This document shows positions 1 through 11,706 of a DNA stretch of 64,000 nt, in pieces. The notes under the pieces were generated by a model. It was not told the origin of the DNA. It saw only the letters and a program-made list of their open reading frames with translations, and made no database searches. Source of the DNA: Utricularia gibba (lineage: Eukaryota; Streptophyta; Magnoliopsida; Lamiales; Lentibulariaceae); contig NEEC01000027.1 in NCBI GenBank assembly GCA_002189035.1, forward strand, positions 1 to 64,000. Direction: 5' to 3'. The translations under genes and the position numbers were made by a program. Position 1 is the first letter of the stretch. The number at the start of each line of letters is the position of its first letter.

Positions 1-710
1 AACCTAAACCCTAAACCCTAAACCCTAAACCCTAAACCCTAAACCCTAAACCTAACCTAAAACCTAAACCCTAAACCCTAAACCCTAAACCCTAAACCCT
101 AAACCCTAACCCTAACCCTAAAACCCTAAAAACCTAAACCCTAAACCCTAAACCCTAACCTAAACCCTAAAAACCCTAAACCCTAAACCTAAAACCTAAA
201 CCCTAAACCCTAACCCTAAACCCTAAACCCTAACCTAACCCTAACCCTAAACCTAAACCCTAACCCTAAACTAAACCTAAACCTAAACCCTAAACCCTAA
301 ACCCTAAACCCTAACCTAAACCCTAAACCCTAAACCCTAAACCCTAAACCCTAAAACCTAAACCCTAAACCTAAACCCTAAACCCTAAACCCTAAACCTG
401 AACCTCTAAACCCTAACCCTAAACCCTAAACCCTAAACCCCTAAAACCCTGAACCCTGAACCCTAAACCCTAAACCCTAAACCCTAAACCTAAACCCTGA
501 ACCCTAAACCCCTAAACCCTAAACCCTAAACCTAAACCCTAAACCCTAAACCCTAAACCCTAACCCTGAACCTAACCCTAAACCCTAAACCCTAAACCTA
601 AACTAAACCCTAAACCCTAAACCTAAACCCTAAACCCTAACCTAAACCCTAAACCCTAAACCCTAAACCCTAAACCCTAAACCTAACCCTAAACCTAAAC
701 CTAAACCCCC
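1..710. repeat. telomere repeat array, CCCTAAA type
   Basis: Near-continuous CCCTAAA heptamers, the Arabidopsis-type plant telomere repeat. The C-rich strand runs 5' to 3' inward from base 1, as expected at a left chromosome end. Many units are one base short (CCTAAA, CCCTAA) or one base long (CCCTAAAA), and a few read CCCTGAA. Length variants of this kind can be real or can be long-read base-calling artefacts, which are known for telomeric repeats. Because the window starts inside the array, the true telomere length is unknown. Confidence 0.97.
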
Positions 711-1090
711 TAAACCGTGAACCGTAAACCCTAAACCGTGAACCGTAAACCCTGAACCCTAATCCCTAATGCCGCATCCCTAAACCCTGAACCGTGAACC
801 GTAAACCCTGAACCGTAATCCCTAATGCCGAACCGTAACCCTGAACCGTAATCCCTAAACCCTAAACCCTAAACCGTGAACCGTAAACCCTGAACCGTGA
901 ACCGTAAACCCTGAACCCTAAACCGTGAACCGTAAACCCTGAAACCGAACCCATCCCTAAACCCGAAACCGTGAACCGTAAACCCTGAACCGTAATCCCT
1001 AATGCCGCATCCCTAAACCCGAAACCGTAATCCCTAATGCCGCATCCCTAAACCCTAAACTGTAATCCCTAATCCCTACACTCCTAAACC
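711..1090. repeat. degenerate inner telomere zone with variant units
   Basis: Here the heptamers give way to CCGTGAA, CCGTAAA, CCCTGAA and CCCTAAT, interleaved in a semi-regular order. The block CCCTAATGCCGCATCCC recurs at 764-780, 997-1013 and 1032-1048, so larger segments were duplicated together. This looks like an old proximal telomere tract that has mutated and spread by local duplication. Confidence 0.85.
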
Positions 1091-1612
1091 GTAAAACGCT
1101 AATCCCGAGACGTTGATTCTTTATCTTTCACGTCTGACAGCATGGCTTCTACGTGTTATCTTTTTAACTACGTAAACCTGGAACCCTATTCTGGTAGGTT
1201 TGTACCTTATAACTTTTAACTCTAAATTCTAAAATGTAAATCATACGTGCAGATGAGGTTATTGGTGAGTAGGGTCATACAGCAGACCATCATCTATGCA
1301 AATTGAAGCTCATTAGTTCCTGGCCACCGCCTTGTGGAGTAGTAATCCACCTGATGAACAATAAATGATAGCCAATGCTGGAGTATGAGATGTGTTCAGA
1401 AATGTTTTGGAAGAAAGGATCAGCATATGAACTCTATTTTGTGCAGCGCCCTGTGATAGACATAAAGGAAACCCCATACGGCTACTCCGATGCCTCATAG
1501 CATGCAATGCTGGTGATGTGGGAGATTACACAGAAATCAATGATAAGTCATCACAAAGTTGAGTAACCACAAGATGAAAAAATGATAAATTGGATAACGG
1601 TGAGCTTTAACC
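1091..1612. other. subtelomeric spacer, no gene seen
   Basis: About 520 bp of non-repetitive sequence between the degenerate telomere zone and the stop codon of riboflavin synthase. I see no satellite repeat and no convincing coding stretch. Part of it must be the 3' UTR of the minus-strand gene. Confidence 0.6.
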
Positions 1613-2463
1613 TCACGATCTCAAATTCAGGGAATCTATGAATCCGCTGGCCAGCAACCGCTCCACATATTTCCCTAAAATGTCAACCTCCAGATTCACC
1701 AATTCCCCAACTTTCTTCAGAGGTATCACAACCTTTTGTTGCGTGTAAGCAATAAGCATGAAATTGAAGCAAATTTCTTCATCAAACACATCCACCACAG
1801 TCAAACTAGTTCCATCGACACAAATATATCCTTTGGGCACAATATATTTCAACAACTCTCTTCGCACCTTCACCTTAAACCACAGCGAGTCTCCCTCCGG
1901 CGCAGTTTCTACAATCTCACCAGTTCCATCTACGTGGCCCTGCACAAAATGGCCACCCATTCTTGTGGTAGGGCTCAATGCCCTCTCCAAATTTACGAAG
2001 GATCCACTACCTAACCCCCAAGAGAAGTCTTCCTCAGTGTTTCAGGGGACAACCCAACTGAAAATTCCGACATGCTTTTGTCAAAATCGGTGACGGTCAG
2101 ACAAGTGCCATTCACAGAAATGCTGTCCCCCAAATTTATGTCTTCAAGTACGGTTTTCGCCCCTATTTTCATGCTGAAGCTGTTCTTCTCATCGAAGCCC
2201 AGATGCTTGATTGTGCCCATTTCTTCAACTATTCCAGTGAACAAGGATGTGATAGTGGTTACCGTGTTTTTGAGATGCTGAGATTTACTGGGCTTGACAA
2301 ACATAGATTCGATAGAGGGATTTCTTAGAGAACACCGAATACCCGAATTGATGAGAAACCGTGGCAGAGAAGCAGTGGCGTGGACGCCTGATTTTGCCGT
2401 CGGAGACATGGATTTCAGGTGGTTCATGGGGAGCGGCTGCGGAAAGCAAGGAACTAGTGCCAT
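1613..2463 (-). CDS. riboflavin synthase, chloroplast-type, with one frameshift
   Basis: Final step of riboflavin synthesis: two 6,7-dimethyl-8-ribityllumazine molecules give riboflavin plus the pyrimidine precursor. Plant enzymes act in plastids. The ATG at 2463 opens a Ser/Arg-rich leader of about 70 residues (transit peptide). The first lumazine-binding domain follows (LFTGIVEEMG, SISVNGTCLTV), then the second (GGHFVQGHVDGTG, CVDGTSLTVVDV). It appears to be a single exon. The frame breaks near 2012-2019: after ...LRKTSLG the reading frame hits TAG, and the family continuation GSFVNLERAL lies in the next frame. Adding one base beside the five-C run (2015-2019, + strand) would give about 283 aa, near family length. 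Identity is secure. Whether the break is decay or an assembly error is open. Confidence 0.88.
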
Positions 2464-2923
2464 TTTCTTTCGCCGTGGCTTGAATCAGTTGGGGAACATA
2501 ACCAGGGGGCTTTTGATGTCCTCTCTCCGTCTCTCGTCCGTGCTTTTACCCCCAAAAAAACACCACTTATCAGTTTTTCATATTTAGTGGGTGACCCGTT
2601 TCTAAAAATAATTTTTTAAAAAAGTGATTTTATATATTTAAAACTCATTCAATTTTTATCAGAGCATCTCAGATTTTCAAAAAAATTGAAGCAATTTACT
2701 ATTCCAATCCCATGTGGATCAGAAGCAATATATTTTTTATTCGAGAATCGATTTTAAAAGTATTTTGATTGAAATTGATGTTGTACCAAGTAGACACTTA
2801 TTTAAAATATTTTTAACTTCAAATAAAACAACGCCGTGGGAAGATAAAACACACAAACAAGAGTTAAAATTCACTCATCCTATCTTAAAAAAGACTGAAT
2901 GAGTTCATGATAACATAAGCTCT
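2464..2923. other. AT-rich intergenic spacer
   Basis: Lies between the riboflavin synthase start and the stop of the DUF761 gene. It holds the riboflavin synthase promoter and 5' UTR and the 3' UTR of its upstream neighbour. AT-rich from 2585 on. No coding or repeat feature recognised. Confidence 0.6.
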
Positions 2924-4637
2924 CTATGGTGGGCCGTAATATGGGCCTGGACTAAATATGCCCATTTCTCGTTTCTTCAATGAATGGATCTTCTCCAGTT
3001 TGAGGTTGGCCCGGAATTTAGTAATGAAGTTCTCGGCCTCAGTGTTTACATCCGGGCTCGGGCAGAACTCCGGGGACGGCAGTTGAAACGCTTTAGGCGT
3101 CATATCGGCGTCTCTCTCTCCCGGCTCCGGCGATTCGCTCCTCAGACTGGCATCGCTATTGATTCGAACATAATCGCCTTCCATTACGAATTTCCATACC
3201 GGTGTTTTCAGGAATGATGGTGGAGGCGGTTCTGCTGGGGTCTGATTCTGGTTACTGGGGAATCAGCACTGCAGTTTGCGATTTCTGCTATCATTCTATG
3301 CTGCAGTTCCGGTGGATTATCCATTGTCGATTTGGTCGTCTGGGAAATGGTTTCTGGTTGACGTTTTTCTGATACTGGCAGAGGAGGAGGAGGAGGAGCC
3401 GGCGGCGGAGGTGTAGAGGCCGAATGGATTGTGGCCGTTATTGTCCTTTGCTTTTGCTCATTGGAAAACACGCTTTGACAAACCGATGGCCGAGGTGGAG
3501 GCGGAGGCGGAGGCGGTGATGAGGCCTCCAAGTTGAGTGGAGACAGTGGCTGAGCCTGAGCCTCCTGAAGAAAGTTCAAACTGTCGATGCTCCTTTGCCT
3601 CTGCTTCTTATTCTTCTTGTAATAGAGAGAATTGAAGAATATATCTTTTGTTACTGTCACTCTTCTTTTCTTACCACTTTTAATGGTCGTCATCTCCGGC
3701 TGCATCATTGGTGAAACGGGCCTCGAGTTTTCATTATGATCGTCCTGCTTCTTACCCGATCTCTCTCTTTTGCCCCCTGATTTCTCACCATCCCCATTTT
3801 TTGACTCGATTTCCTGCCTGACCTCTCTGTCACTTTTCCGGACGCTACTTCTCTGCTCCTAGCATCCTTGATATTTTTTTTACTGTCTGTCTCAAGCGAC
3901 GTTCCTTCGGCCATCATACGCGGTAGGGGGAATAATTGTGATTTGTTCCTGGGTTCATCGAAGATGACGTTTCTGGTTTCTTGCTCCTCCATGGGAAGAC
4001 GAATTTCTTCCGAGCTCCGGTGGCGGCGGTGGGCTTGTTCTGTTACCGATCTTTCGCCTGCCTCAACGCCTAGATCATCAAAAGTTCTCCACCGATTATA
4101 ATAGAAGTGGGAAGAACATGAAGCTTCACGGAGATCTGGGAATGAGCTGCTGTTTCTTCGTAAGATTTGGTTTTTGCAGTCCAATTTCCCCTGATAATCC
4201 GAAAACTCTGGGCGCCACTGCTGGTTCAAATCGTGAGGACTGGAATTCTGGCCATCTTTTGCAGTCACCCTCCCCCATTTGTTTGGTGTGGATGGATTGG
4301 ATTTCTGGGGTTCATTTTGTATGCTATGAAAAGCCTGGATGTCATTGCAAGTATCATCGTTTCCGTTTATACCAAGCAAGCCAAACACCAGAGCAACCAA
4401 CACAAGAAGCAGATTCAAGGAATCCCAGCTGCTTTTGATAGTATTGGGCTTGAAGGACAGGGAAGAGGGCACAACCAAAACCATGAAAAAAACAGCCGCT
4501 GCTGTCAACAGGAGGAGCACGGTTGCTGAGCTGAAGAAAACGGAGGAGATGCCATCATGGTGATGGAGGTCGACCGTGCTTTGGATCCAGAATGGTGGCG
4601 GCGACTCCTCACCATCCCGATCTCCTTGTTGTTCCAT
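2924..4637 (-). CDS. proline-rich DUF761 membrane protein, two frameshifts
   Basis: Resembles the plant 'hydroxyproline-rich glycoprotein family / DUF761' proteins, whose function is not established. The ATG at 4637 starts MEQQGDRDGEESPPPFWIQS. Two hydrophobic segments follow (about residues 36-55 and 75-90), then a long polar Ser/Arg-rich region, basic clusters, two polyproline tracts and the C-terminal DUF761 signature (DVNTEAENFITKFR). Three consecutive reading frames are needed: 4637-3705, then about 3708-3208, then about 3240-2924. The last section includes the family motif PVWKFVMEGDYVRI. Breaks lie near 3705-3725 and 3225-3270, both beside short C/G runs. With one base added at each, a single exon of about 571 aa results. 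It could be a pseudogene or a mis-assembled intact gene. Confidence 0.72.
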
Positions 4638-5552
4638 GAGGAATAAATGGTAGAGTAGTCACTAGTTTTCTTTCTCTTGCTTTTTGCCTTTGCCTTTGCT
4701 GTTGCTTTCTGGTAGAAAATTATGCTTGTTGGGAATGGGAGGGGCGGATTGGGGACCCTTTGGTTTTCTCTCTCCGTATGCTTTGCTGTGTTCTTCCAAT
4801 TCCTAGAAGACGTGTTGGGTTGGAATGAAAGTGGAGTTTCTTGAGGAACCCCAAAACAGGCTTCTTTCTCAGACAGATTGGACTTGTACATGACTTCACA
4901 TGTCAGCTGGCCCGCGTGGGACTGGACTTCCACCAGCAGCTAGCTGTGAATTCATACGTAATGCATTTGCCAAGAGTGAACGTCAACTCTAACTAATCTA
5001 TGCTGCCTTGCCGGCGATGCAACCCAAGCCCTCCTTCCCTACGGTGGCTTCATGGTTAAAAATAAAAGAGTAAAAAACAGAAAAGGATGAGAGCCAATTT
5101 TTGGAAGTGGTTGGGTATGGGGACCTTAGTAGCGTTATATCCATTCAACCATTGTAGTTAGCAGGGCGCAGATCTGATTTATAAATGTAGATTAACTCTC
5201 GCCCAATCTTCAGTCTTTAACTACAGATTCGAAACTCTCCATGTTTGATCATTTTCTATTGAAATGCGCGTCCCCCCCTTTTATGGGGTACTGTACTATG
5301 CTGTACAGACGTAACTCATCAGCAATTTTGTCCCTTTCAGCTGGACGAGCTTCCCTGGTTCCTCGAACAAGTACAAATTTTGGCGCGTACATGCATACAT
5401 ACGACCCAGAGACTATAGCTACTCTTTTTTTTTTTTTTAAAATAAACTTTCATGAGCATTCGCCACCACTACCATGCTTTTCCCTCTCATCTCATCTCAA
5501 TAACGTAAAAGATGTGAAGATGATGATGCCTCTACACTGCACAATTTCCTGT
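4638..5552. other. intergenic, upstream of the DUF761 gene and downstream of the P4-ATPase
   Basis: The first 300 bp upstream of 4637 stay open in one minus-strand frame but have lysine-rich, low-complexity coding character, so I read them as 5' UTR and promoter. The remainder includes a T tract near 5430 and the P4-ATPase 3' UTR. Nothing else recognised. Confidence 0.55.
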
Positions 5553-8500
5553 CTAGGCTTCTTGCACATGAGTGTTAAAGTTCACAACTGAATATTTCTT
5601 CTGTAATTTCCCTTTCAACTGCCTAATTTTAGCATCAACTCTAGCACTAAAACCAATCTTCGTCCTTTGCCTTGCCTTGGAACTCTCTCTTTTCCACATG
5701 TGCCCATCTTCTATATCCTTCTTATAATGCTTGATCTCTTGAATGATATGATGATCCAACGGATGAAATGATCTTTGGTAAGAAATGTGGACAAGGTACG
5801 GCAGATTGCAAAGCACCGTGGCTACTAGTGTTGTAGTCCAGTATATCGGGGCTGGAGCCAAAACTTCCACGAATACTCTGAATGCGTCTACTTGAAGGGA
5901 ATACGACATTTCCCCATATACCAACAGAAACAGGTACCATGTAATGACACTGCCCCATATGAGAATGTGTTGTATCCATGTGAAGTGGCTCATTGTCAAG
6001 GCGATTTGGCAGTTCACGGACCAGATGACACACGTCATCATGGCAGTTCCCACCGCCACCATATCCGCTGTCTGGCCTCCCAATCTGAAAGCCTGATTGT
6101 AAAAGATCACCAGGTTGAGATAGAAGATGATGAAGGAGGCGTAGAGTCCGTTTAGCATCCACCCCAATATTCTTGGCCAGTCAAAGAAAAGGTTTTTTGG
6201 GCCTTGCTGGTACAACGCTGGAAACTGCACCAACCAAAGTTCGGCTGTCATCACATCGCACTTCAAATATCAACTAATTCAGCATATGCCACCATACCTA
6301 GCGACTACAGACATTTTTAGACAGAAATGTGACATGAAACGAACCTGCAAGCACACCTCCGAATCGACATCCTGTTCGAATACTCCAAGTGAAATGACAG
6401 GTAATGAAGTCAGGACCACGTTGAATAGCAGCATGTACCAGTCATCATACACTGATTGTCCAGAGAAACCAGCAAAAGCTTCAAAGTAGAATATAGTGAT
6501 GCCGAATGCAATGTTCTTATAGAAGAAATAGCAGATCTGTCTTGAAAAAATCATATCAGCATTCACTAAGGCATCCGACAATTCGAGTTTATATCTAATT
6601 ACTAACCATTTGAGCTATTCTCTTGTAACACCAATGCCCATGTACGACCATAAGTCTCTCCAGGAATCGGAACTGTGCTATTGCAAAGTCACTAGCCATC
6701 ACTGCCTGCAAACAAGTGATATCACTTTTTGTCTTCGTTCACTGAATTTACAAACATAAAATGCCAAAACCGACAAGGTAAAGCAGTTCTAACATAGAAT
6801 GCAGTCAGGTGCTAACTAAAGATCTTATGAAAAAAATATATAACAATGATTCATCCAGGACCTGCATCCCTTCACATCCACTTATTCCAACACCAATATC
6901 AGCTTCTTGAATCATGCCAACATCGTTTGCCCCATCCCCAATCGCCAACGTGATCCTTTCTGTTCCTTCTTTAACCAATCTTGTAACCTGAAGCAATAAT
7001 TAAATCATTGAAAAGAACACATAACATGACGTTACTGATGTTTATCAGAAAATATGGACTGCACACCAAAGCTTTCTGCTTGGGTGAAACCCGACAACAT
7101 ATAACAGAAGCGCATTCAACGGCCAAGTTTAAGAATTGATGTTTGATGCCATCCTCCAAAGCATATGCCAATGTTTTCCCATCAATTATAAGTGCATATG
7201 CTGCATGAGGATCCAAATCCCCATTGATCATATGCATCGCATTACTGATTTGAGACAAGATATCATCCATTGCAGCCTGGCAGCAATGAAAAAACGACAC
7301 AAGCCCGCACACTTTAGATTTACATTGTCATAATTTGCCAAATAATTACTGGAATAAGAAGCTGAAGCTACCTGCTTGCAGTCTTGGAGTAATGCATCCA
7401 CATTTGTTGTTAGGCACACTTGCTTCATCCCTTGTCGAAGCAAACTACAAGCAAATCTGCATGACAATAACTCACATTTGAGAATGGGGACGTCAAAATA
7501 TTTGAAAATGAAAATTGTCAAATATTTAGCGACAATGTTAAAGCCATACAATACAAGAGGGGAAACACACCCTATATTAATTGCTGTTTCCATCTTATCA
7601 CCTGTGAGAACCCAAATCTTCAAACCAGCTTGTGCTAATTTGTCTATGCACTCAGGCACCTATTCAAAGTGTATAAATAATTGAAATATGAACGTAAAAG
7701 TGAAAAAGAAATTAACAAGAAGCATTTCATTTACTCTTAAGGTACTCAAAGCATACCCCTTTCTGCAATTTGTCCTCAACTGCAGTTGCACCAACAATAA
7801 TCATGTCCCTTTCTATTTCATCCGAAAGCCTCTCAAGATTATCGTCCCTTTCACTATCAATTGAGATCTTTGCATTGGTAAACTTTTCATTCCAAGAAGA
7901 GTACTCTGTCTCATTTAGCTTCCTGTAAGCGAGTGCAAGTGTTCGTAGTCCAGCCTCACCATAGTCATTCAAGTCCTTCATTGTAGCTTCCTCATACTTG
8001 CGACCATTCACCGATAGCCTATCAAAGATGATGCTGCAAAAAGGAATGCGAAGACATCAAAGATTAAAAGATTGCGGCTGTGGCACTGTTGGTTGTAGGA
8101 ACTATAACAGAAGCTTAAGTTGAAAAACTAGATTTTTACACACACACCTGTCAGCTCCCTTGCACAATAGAAGAATTTGATCATTCTCATCCCTGATGAT
8201 TACAGACATTCTCTTCCTTTTGCTAGTGAAATCCAATAGAGTCAGTACTTTATACTCCCTAATCACCCAAAAAAAAAAAAAGAACTTGACTAATCACAAG
8301 ATCGTTTCAATGATCGCACAGAATCGAGTTTTTGTGGTCTCACCTTTCAACAGGCTGTTGAAAGGAAGGATATCTTTCGCGAATAAAAACACTCGATTGT
8401 GTTCTTCTAGAAAATTCGAAACCGAATTCTTTAGCAGCAACCAGAAAAGCGCCTTCATCAGGTGATTCTGCTTCGTACGTAAGGACACCAGTCTCTTCAT

Positions 8501-10148
8501 TTTCCTCAGGAATTGCTGATTGACATATTGACAAAATTCTGAAGAACATTAATACATCATCCTTGTTGGGTTCATTAAGCCAGTTCCCATTCATAAGTCG
8601 GATATCTTCAAAACTAAAGCCTTTTACTGTAGGTTGAAGTGAATCTTCATCTTTTGAAGTAACAACCGTCTCTAACTGAATTTCTGATTCCTCATATCCA
8701 AAACCACTTTTAATTCTTGTATGCATACCGTTACTTTTGCTCTGAACATCTAAATCCATAGCCATCTTTTTTGCAGCAGCAAGTTCCACATCACTGGCAC
8801 GGGTCCCATATGCTGTCCCTGCAATGGAGCATTTGAGAAAGTCCATCTGATTGCAGGTCAAGGTCCCTGTTTTATCTGTAAGAACGGTATCAACCTGTCC
8901 CAGTTCCTCGTTCAAGTTCGATGTCCGAGCCTGAGCAGGCGTCCCACTGTCTTCATCATACATATGAATATCCTGGTTCATGAACAGAGCTTGGAGCACT
9001 TTTACAACCTCAATCGACACATAGAGAGAAATAGGTATCAAATATCCATACAACATAAGGGCAGTTATCAGATGATAGAAGCCCGACTCAATTGGCCTCC
9101 CAGGATTATAAAGATGTTTGCTGTCTGGAACCCGTAAGTACCACCACTTGGGCAGCGAGTTTCTGGTCTTCAGTATAAAACCCATAGAACTTATCAGCGA
9201 GATGAAAAGTAGGATGATGAAAAGGATATATATAACATTGTCCATCTGCTTCTCAATTCTACTCCTCTTGGAAGGAGACTTCGTAGAATTTTGCATGACC
9301 TTGCTATCATGTCCAGTGAATACCACAACTCCATAAACGTAAGCTGTGTTCCGAAGCTTTGAATCTCGAAGCAGAATCTGACTGGGGTCTATAGGATACA
9401 CATGGTGATTAAAATCAAGTTTCCCAACAAAAGTGTACAGACTGGGGTTGGGATCTTCACATCTTATGGTGGCACTAAAGTCCTTAAAAGCTGATTCATT
9501 ATCCAGTGATAGTGTCGCTTCCGGCGCTCGCTTCACCTTCAAATTCGTCTCTCCATCCAGATTCATAGTCTCCACATAGCAGATACCATCTTCATAACTT
9601 GAAGACAACATCAGTAGATCAGCAGGGAAAAATTGATCTTTTATAACTTTCACTACATCTCCAACACGAAGCATCCTCCATGGCTTTAGCTTAAATTCAC
9701 CGTCACTCTGGTGCATGCTAGTTTTCCGTAAATTCACCTTCAAATCCTGTATAAACCTTCTCCAGTCTTCTAAGGCCTCCTTGGCCATGCTCAGTCCAAC
9801 CACAAAAGCAAGTGGAGCTATCATACTCAGAGGCCCGAATGGTGATATTGGAGTTAGGGATAAAAGTGCAGCTAGGAGAAAGTAAAAATTTGCTACACGT
9901 CTAAATTGTTCAAATATGGCCTTAGGGAGGAACGTAAGGAAACTATACTTAGTTGTGGTGATATGGTTAGAGCAGTATCTATAGGGTTTTTGATCATGCT
10001 TATGAGGTGCATTGCAAAACACGACTCTCGAGAAGCCTGGTCCCGAAATATCATTAGCCTCATCTTCCTGAGTTAAAGGTGGTCTTAGGCAAGCGAAAGT
10101 ATACAAACTGCTTCTACGGATCCTAGCCCTAATTCTTCCACGAGCCAT
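5553..10148 (-). CDS. P4-type phospholipid-transporting ATPase (ALA9-12-like flippase)
   Basis: Flips phospholipids from the outer to the inner leaflet of plasma or endomembranes, normally with an ALIS/CDC50 beta subunit. Ten exons close in one frame (1221 aa): 8344-10148, 8148-8258, 7757-8033, 7571-7659, 7372-7456, 7067-7276, 6862-6987, 6607-6705, 6345-6536, 5553-6224. The N-terminus [18 protein letters not shown], the PISL motif in TM4 (IPISLYVS), the phosphorylation loop DKTGTLTC, the nucleotide site KGADS, TGDKMET and the hinge [16 protein letters not shown] are all present. P4 features replace the cation-binding residues of ion pumps. The C-terminus ([29 protein letters not shown]) is typical of the ALA9-12 branch. 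No defect seen. The neighbouring gene on the telomere side has frameshifts, but this one does not. Confidence 0.96.
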
Positions 10149-11490
10149 TAGTTAATGCAGCGATCAAGAGGGATAACTTGTTACAGAAAGAAGGGCAGAA
10201 ACATAAAACACTTGCCTCCTCCAGGCAAGTGAAAGCTCAGGGTCATATATCAATATTCTTCATAAAGAAATGAATTTCCACCAGGTTGTATATACCAGCT
10301 TCATTTCAGGACTACAACAATGAACCCACCTGGAAATAAATCAACGTAGAAGCATCTGACAAAGCTGATTTCAGTTTCAAAGAAAAACAATAAATCATTA
10401 AAGATCACATCAAACGGTCAAAGCGTGAAAAACTGATCCAGAAAAATGCAGTCTTTCCAAATTCATGGCTGAGTGAGGGTGGGAGGATCAAGCGTCGCAA
10501 ACACCCCATTTCCATGATGAAAAATTGATTCCAATCCCACAAGAAAATGGCATTAACATATGATACCGAGGGACGAACCTTTCGATATCTTCTGCATCTT
10601 TCAATGCCGCATTCTTAATGGTAACGAGGGATCAAAGGCCCACGGGAACTGAGCGCGGGAAGAAAGGGCGATGTCGTTATTACGAGAATGGAACGAGAGC
10701 TTACCACACATTGGATTGATGGTCAAGGAAGAAAGATTTCTGATTTGTTTTCACTTAAGTCGACTAAGATGATTTATGGAGCATCTTGCCAGCGGTATAT
10801 GCATCATTACCTTATTTAAAAAAAATCACAAAGTTAATGCAACAGTACACAAGTGAGTGTGGTGGGGGAATGAAGGAATTTACAAAACAATCGTGGAACC
10901 CAGCATTTTTTTTTTTTGTCCGTGTGTTACGGTAGCCAAAGGTTCAAAATTGAAAATCCGAAGTCTGCCGCCTCCCAAGAGCAATTCACTATATTTGGGA
11001 GATACAGATGAGTTCTGTAGCAATAGTCCACACTACACATTCAGCACTCACACGTTGGTCCTCACACCAGACTCACTCCATCGTCATATGAGATCAGAAT
11101 GAGTAAGGCTGCCCTCACTCAGATTCTACACTCGTAGAAATGCCTCCAAAACTCCATTTTTTTCCCAACCAATCGAATGAACACCCCGCATAATGAATTG
11201 GTTTTCACGGAAAAAGGTATCATGTGCTGGTTATGATCATCCAAAATAATGAAGCTAACAGGAATATGTAAAAACGAGAAGCCAACTTGGACGCGAATAG
11301 GCTCAAAAAATGCTTCTGTAATTGAAACGAGAGGCAACTTTATTCAAGGAATGTACACAGCTCTTTATCCACAGGCTTTCACAAGACAGCTTGAATTTTG
11401 GCTGTGTATCTGTAATCCTTTTACACGTTAACGCAATGGAATTTGGTATATCAAAACTTGACGTAAGTATTACCTTTAGAATCATAAGAT
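10149..11490. other. intergenic: P4-ATPase promoter and small-gene 3' flank
   Basis: About 1.3 kb. The first few hundred bases upstream of 10148 should contain the P4-ATPase 5' UTR, possibly with a leader intron, as related genes have. There is an AT-rich patch at 10740-10850 and a T tract near 10905. No coding sequence recognised. Confidence 0.55.
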
Positions 11491-11706
11491 CTAGTGTTTT
11501 CCAGACTGGGATGGGGGGGCTGGGGAAGCATTCTTGGAAGCCTCTTTTGACCCTGAAACAGCTGCAGTTGCCGCTGCAGTCATGGCAGCCGCAGCAGCGG
11601 CAATCTTTACTCCGCCAGCAGCCTTAAGTGCACCTCCAACTTTAGCAAATGCAGCCACTCCTCCAACCAAAATGGCTCTGAATACAACTGTTGGATCCAC
11701 TGACAT
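11491..11706 (-). CDS. small conserved Ala-rich protein (71 aa)
   Basis: A 71-residue protein starting MSVDPTVVFRAILVGG. The middle is a hydrophobic Gly/Ala segment (about residues 10-50) with few charges. The tail is polar and ends in SPAPPSQSGKH. I believe short proteins with this MSVDPT start and Gly/Ala core occur widely in plants, but I know no function. The hydrophobic core suggests membrane association. The ATG is preceded by an open, non-coding-looking leader that may contain a 5' UTR intron (towards 12110). Confidence rests on the sequence character, since a chance frame of this composition is unlikely but possible. Confidence 0.6.
   Translation of the reverse strand: MSVDPTVVFRAILVGGVAAFAKVGGALKAAGGVKIAAAAAAMTAAATAAVSGSKEASKNASPAPPSQSGKH

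Noticed and set aside
1736-2587. + strand open frames across riboflavin synthase
   Set aside because: Reverse-strand shadows of the minus-strand gene.
4505-4933. 142-codon minus-strand open frame overlapping the DUF761 gene start
   Set aside because: Overlaps the recognised N-terminus in another frame; lysine/serine low-complexity; no family resemblance.
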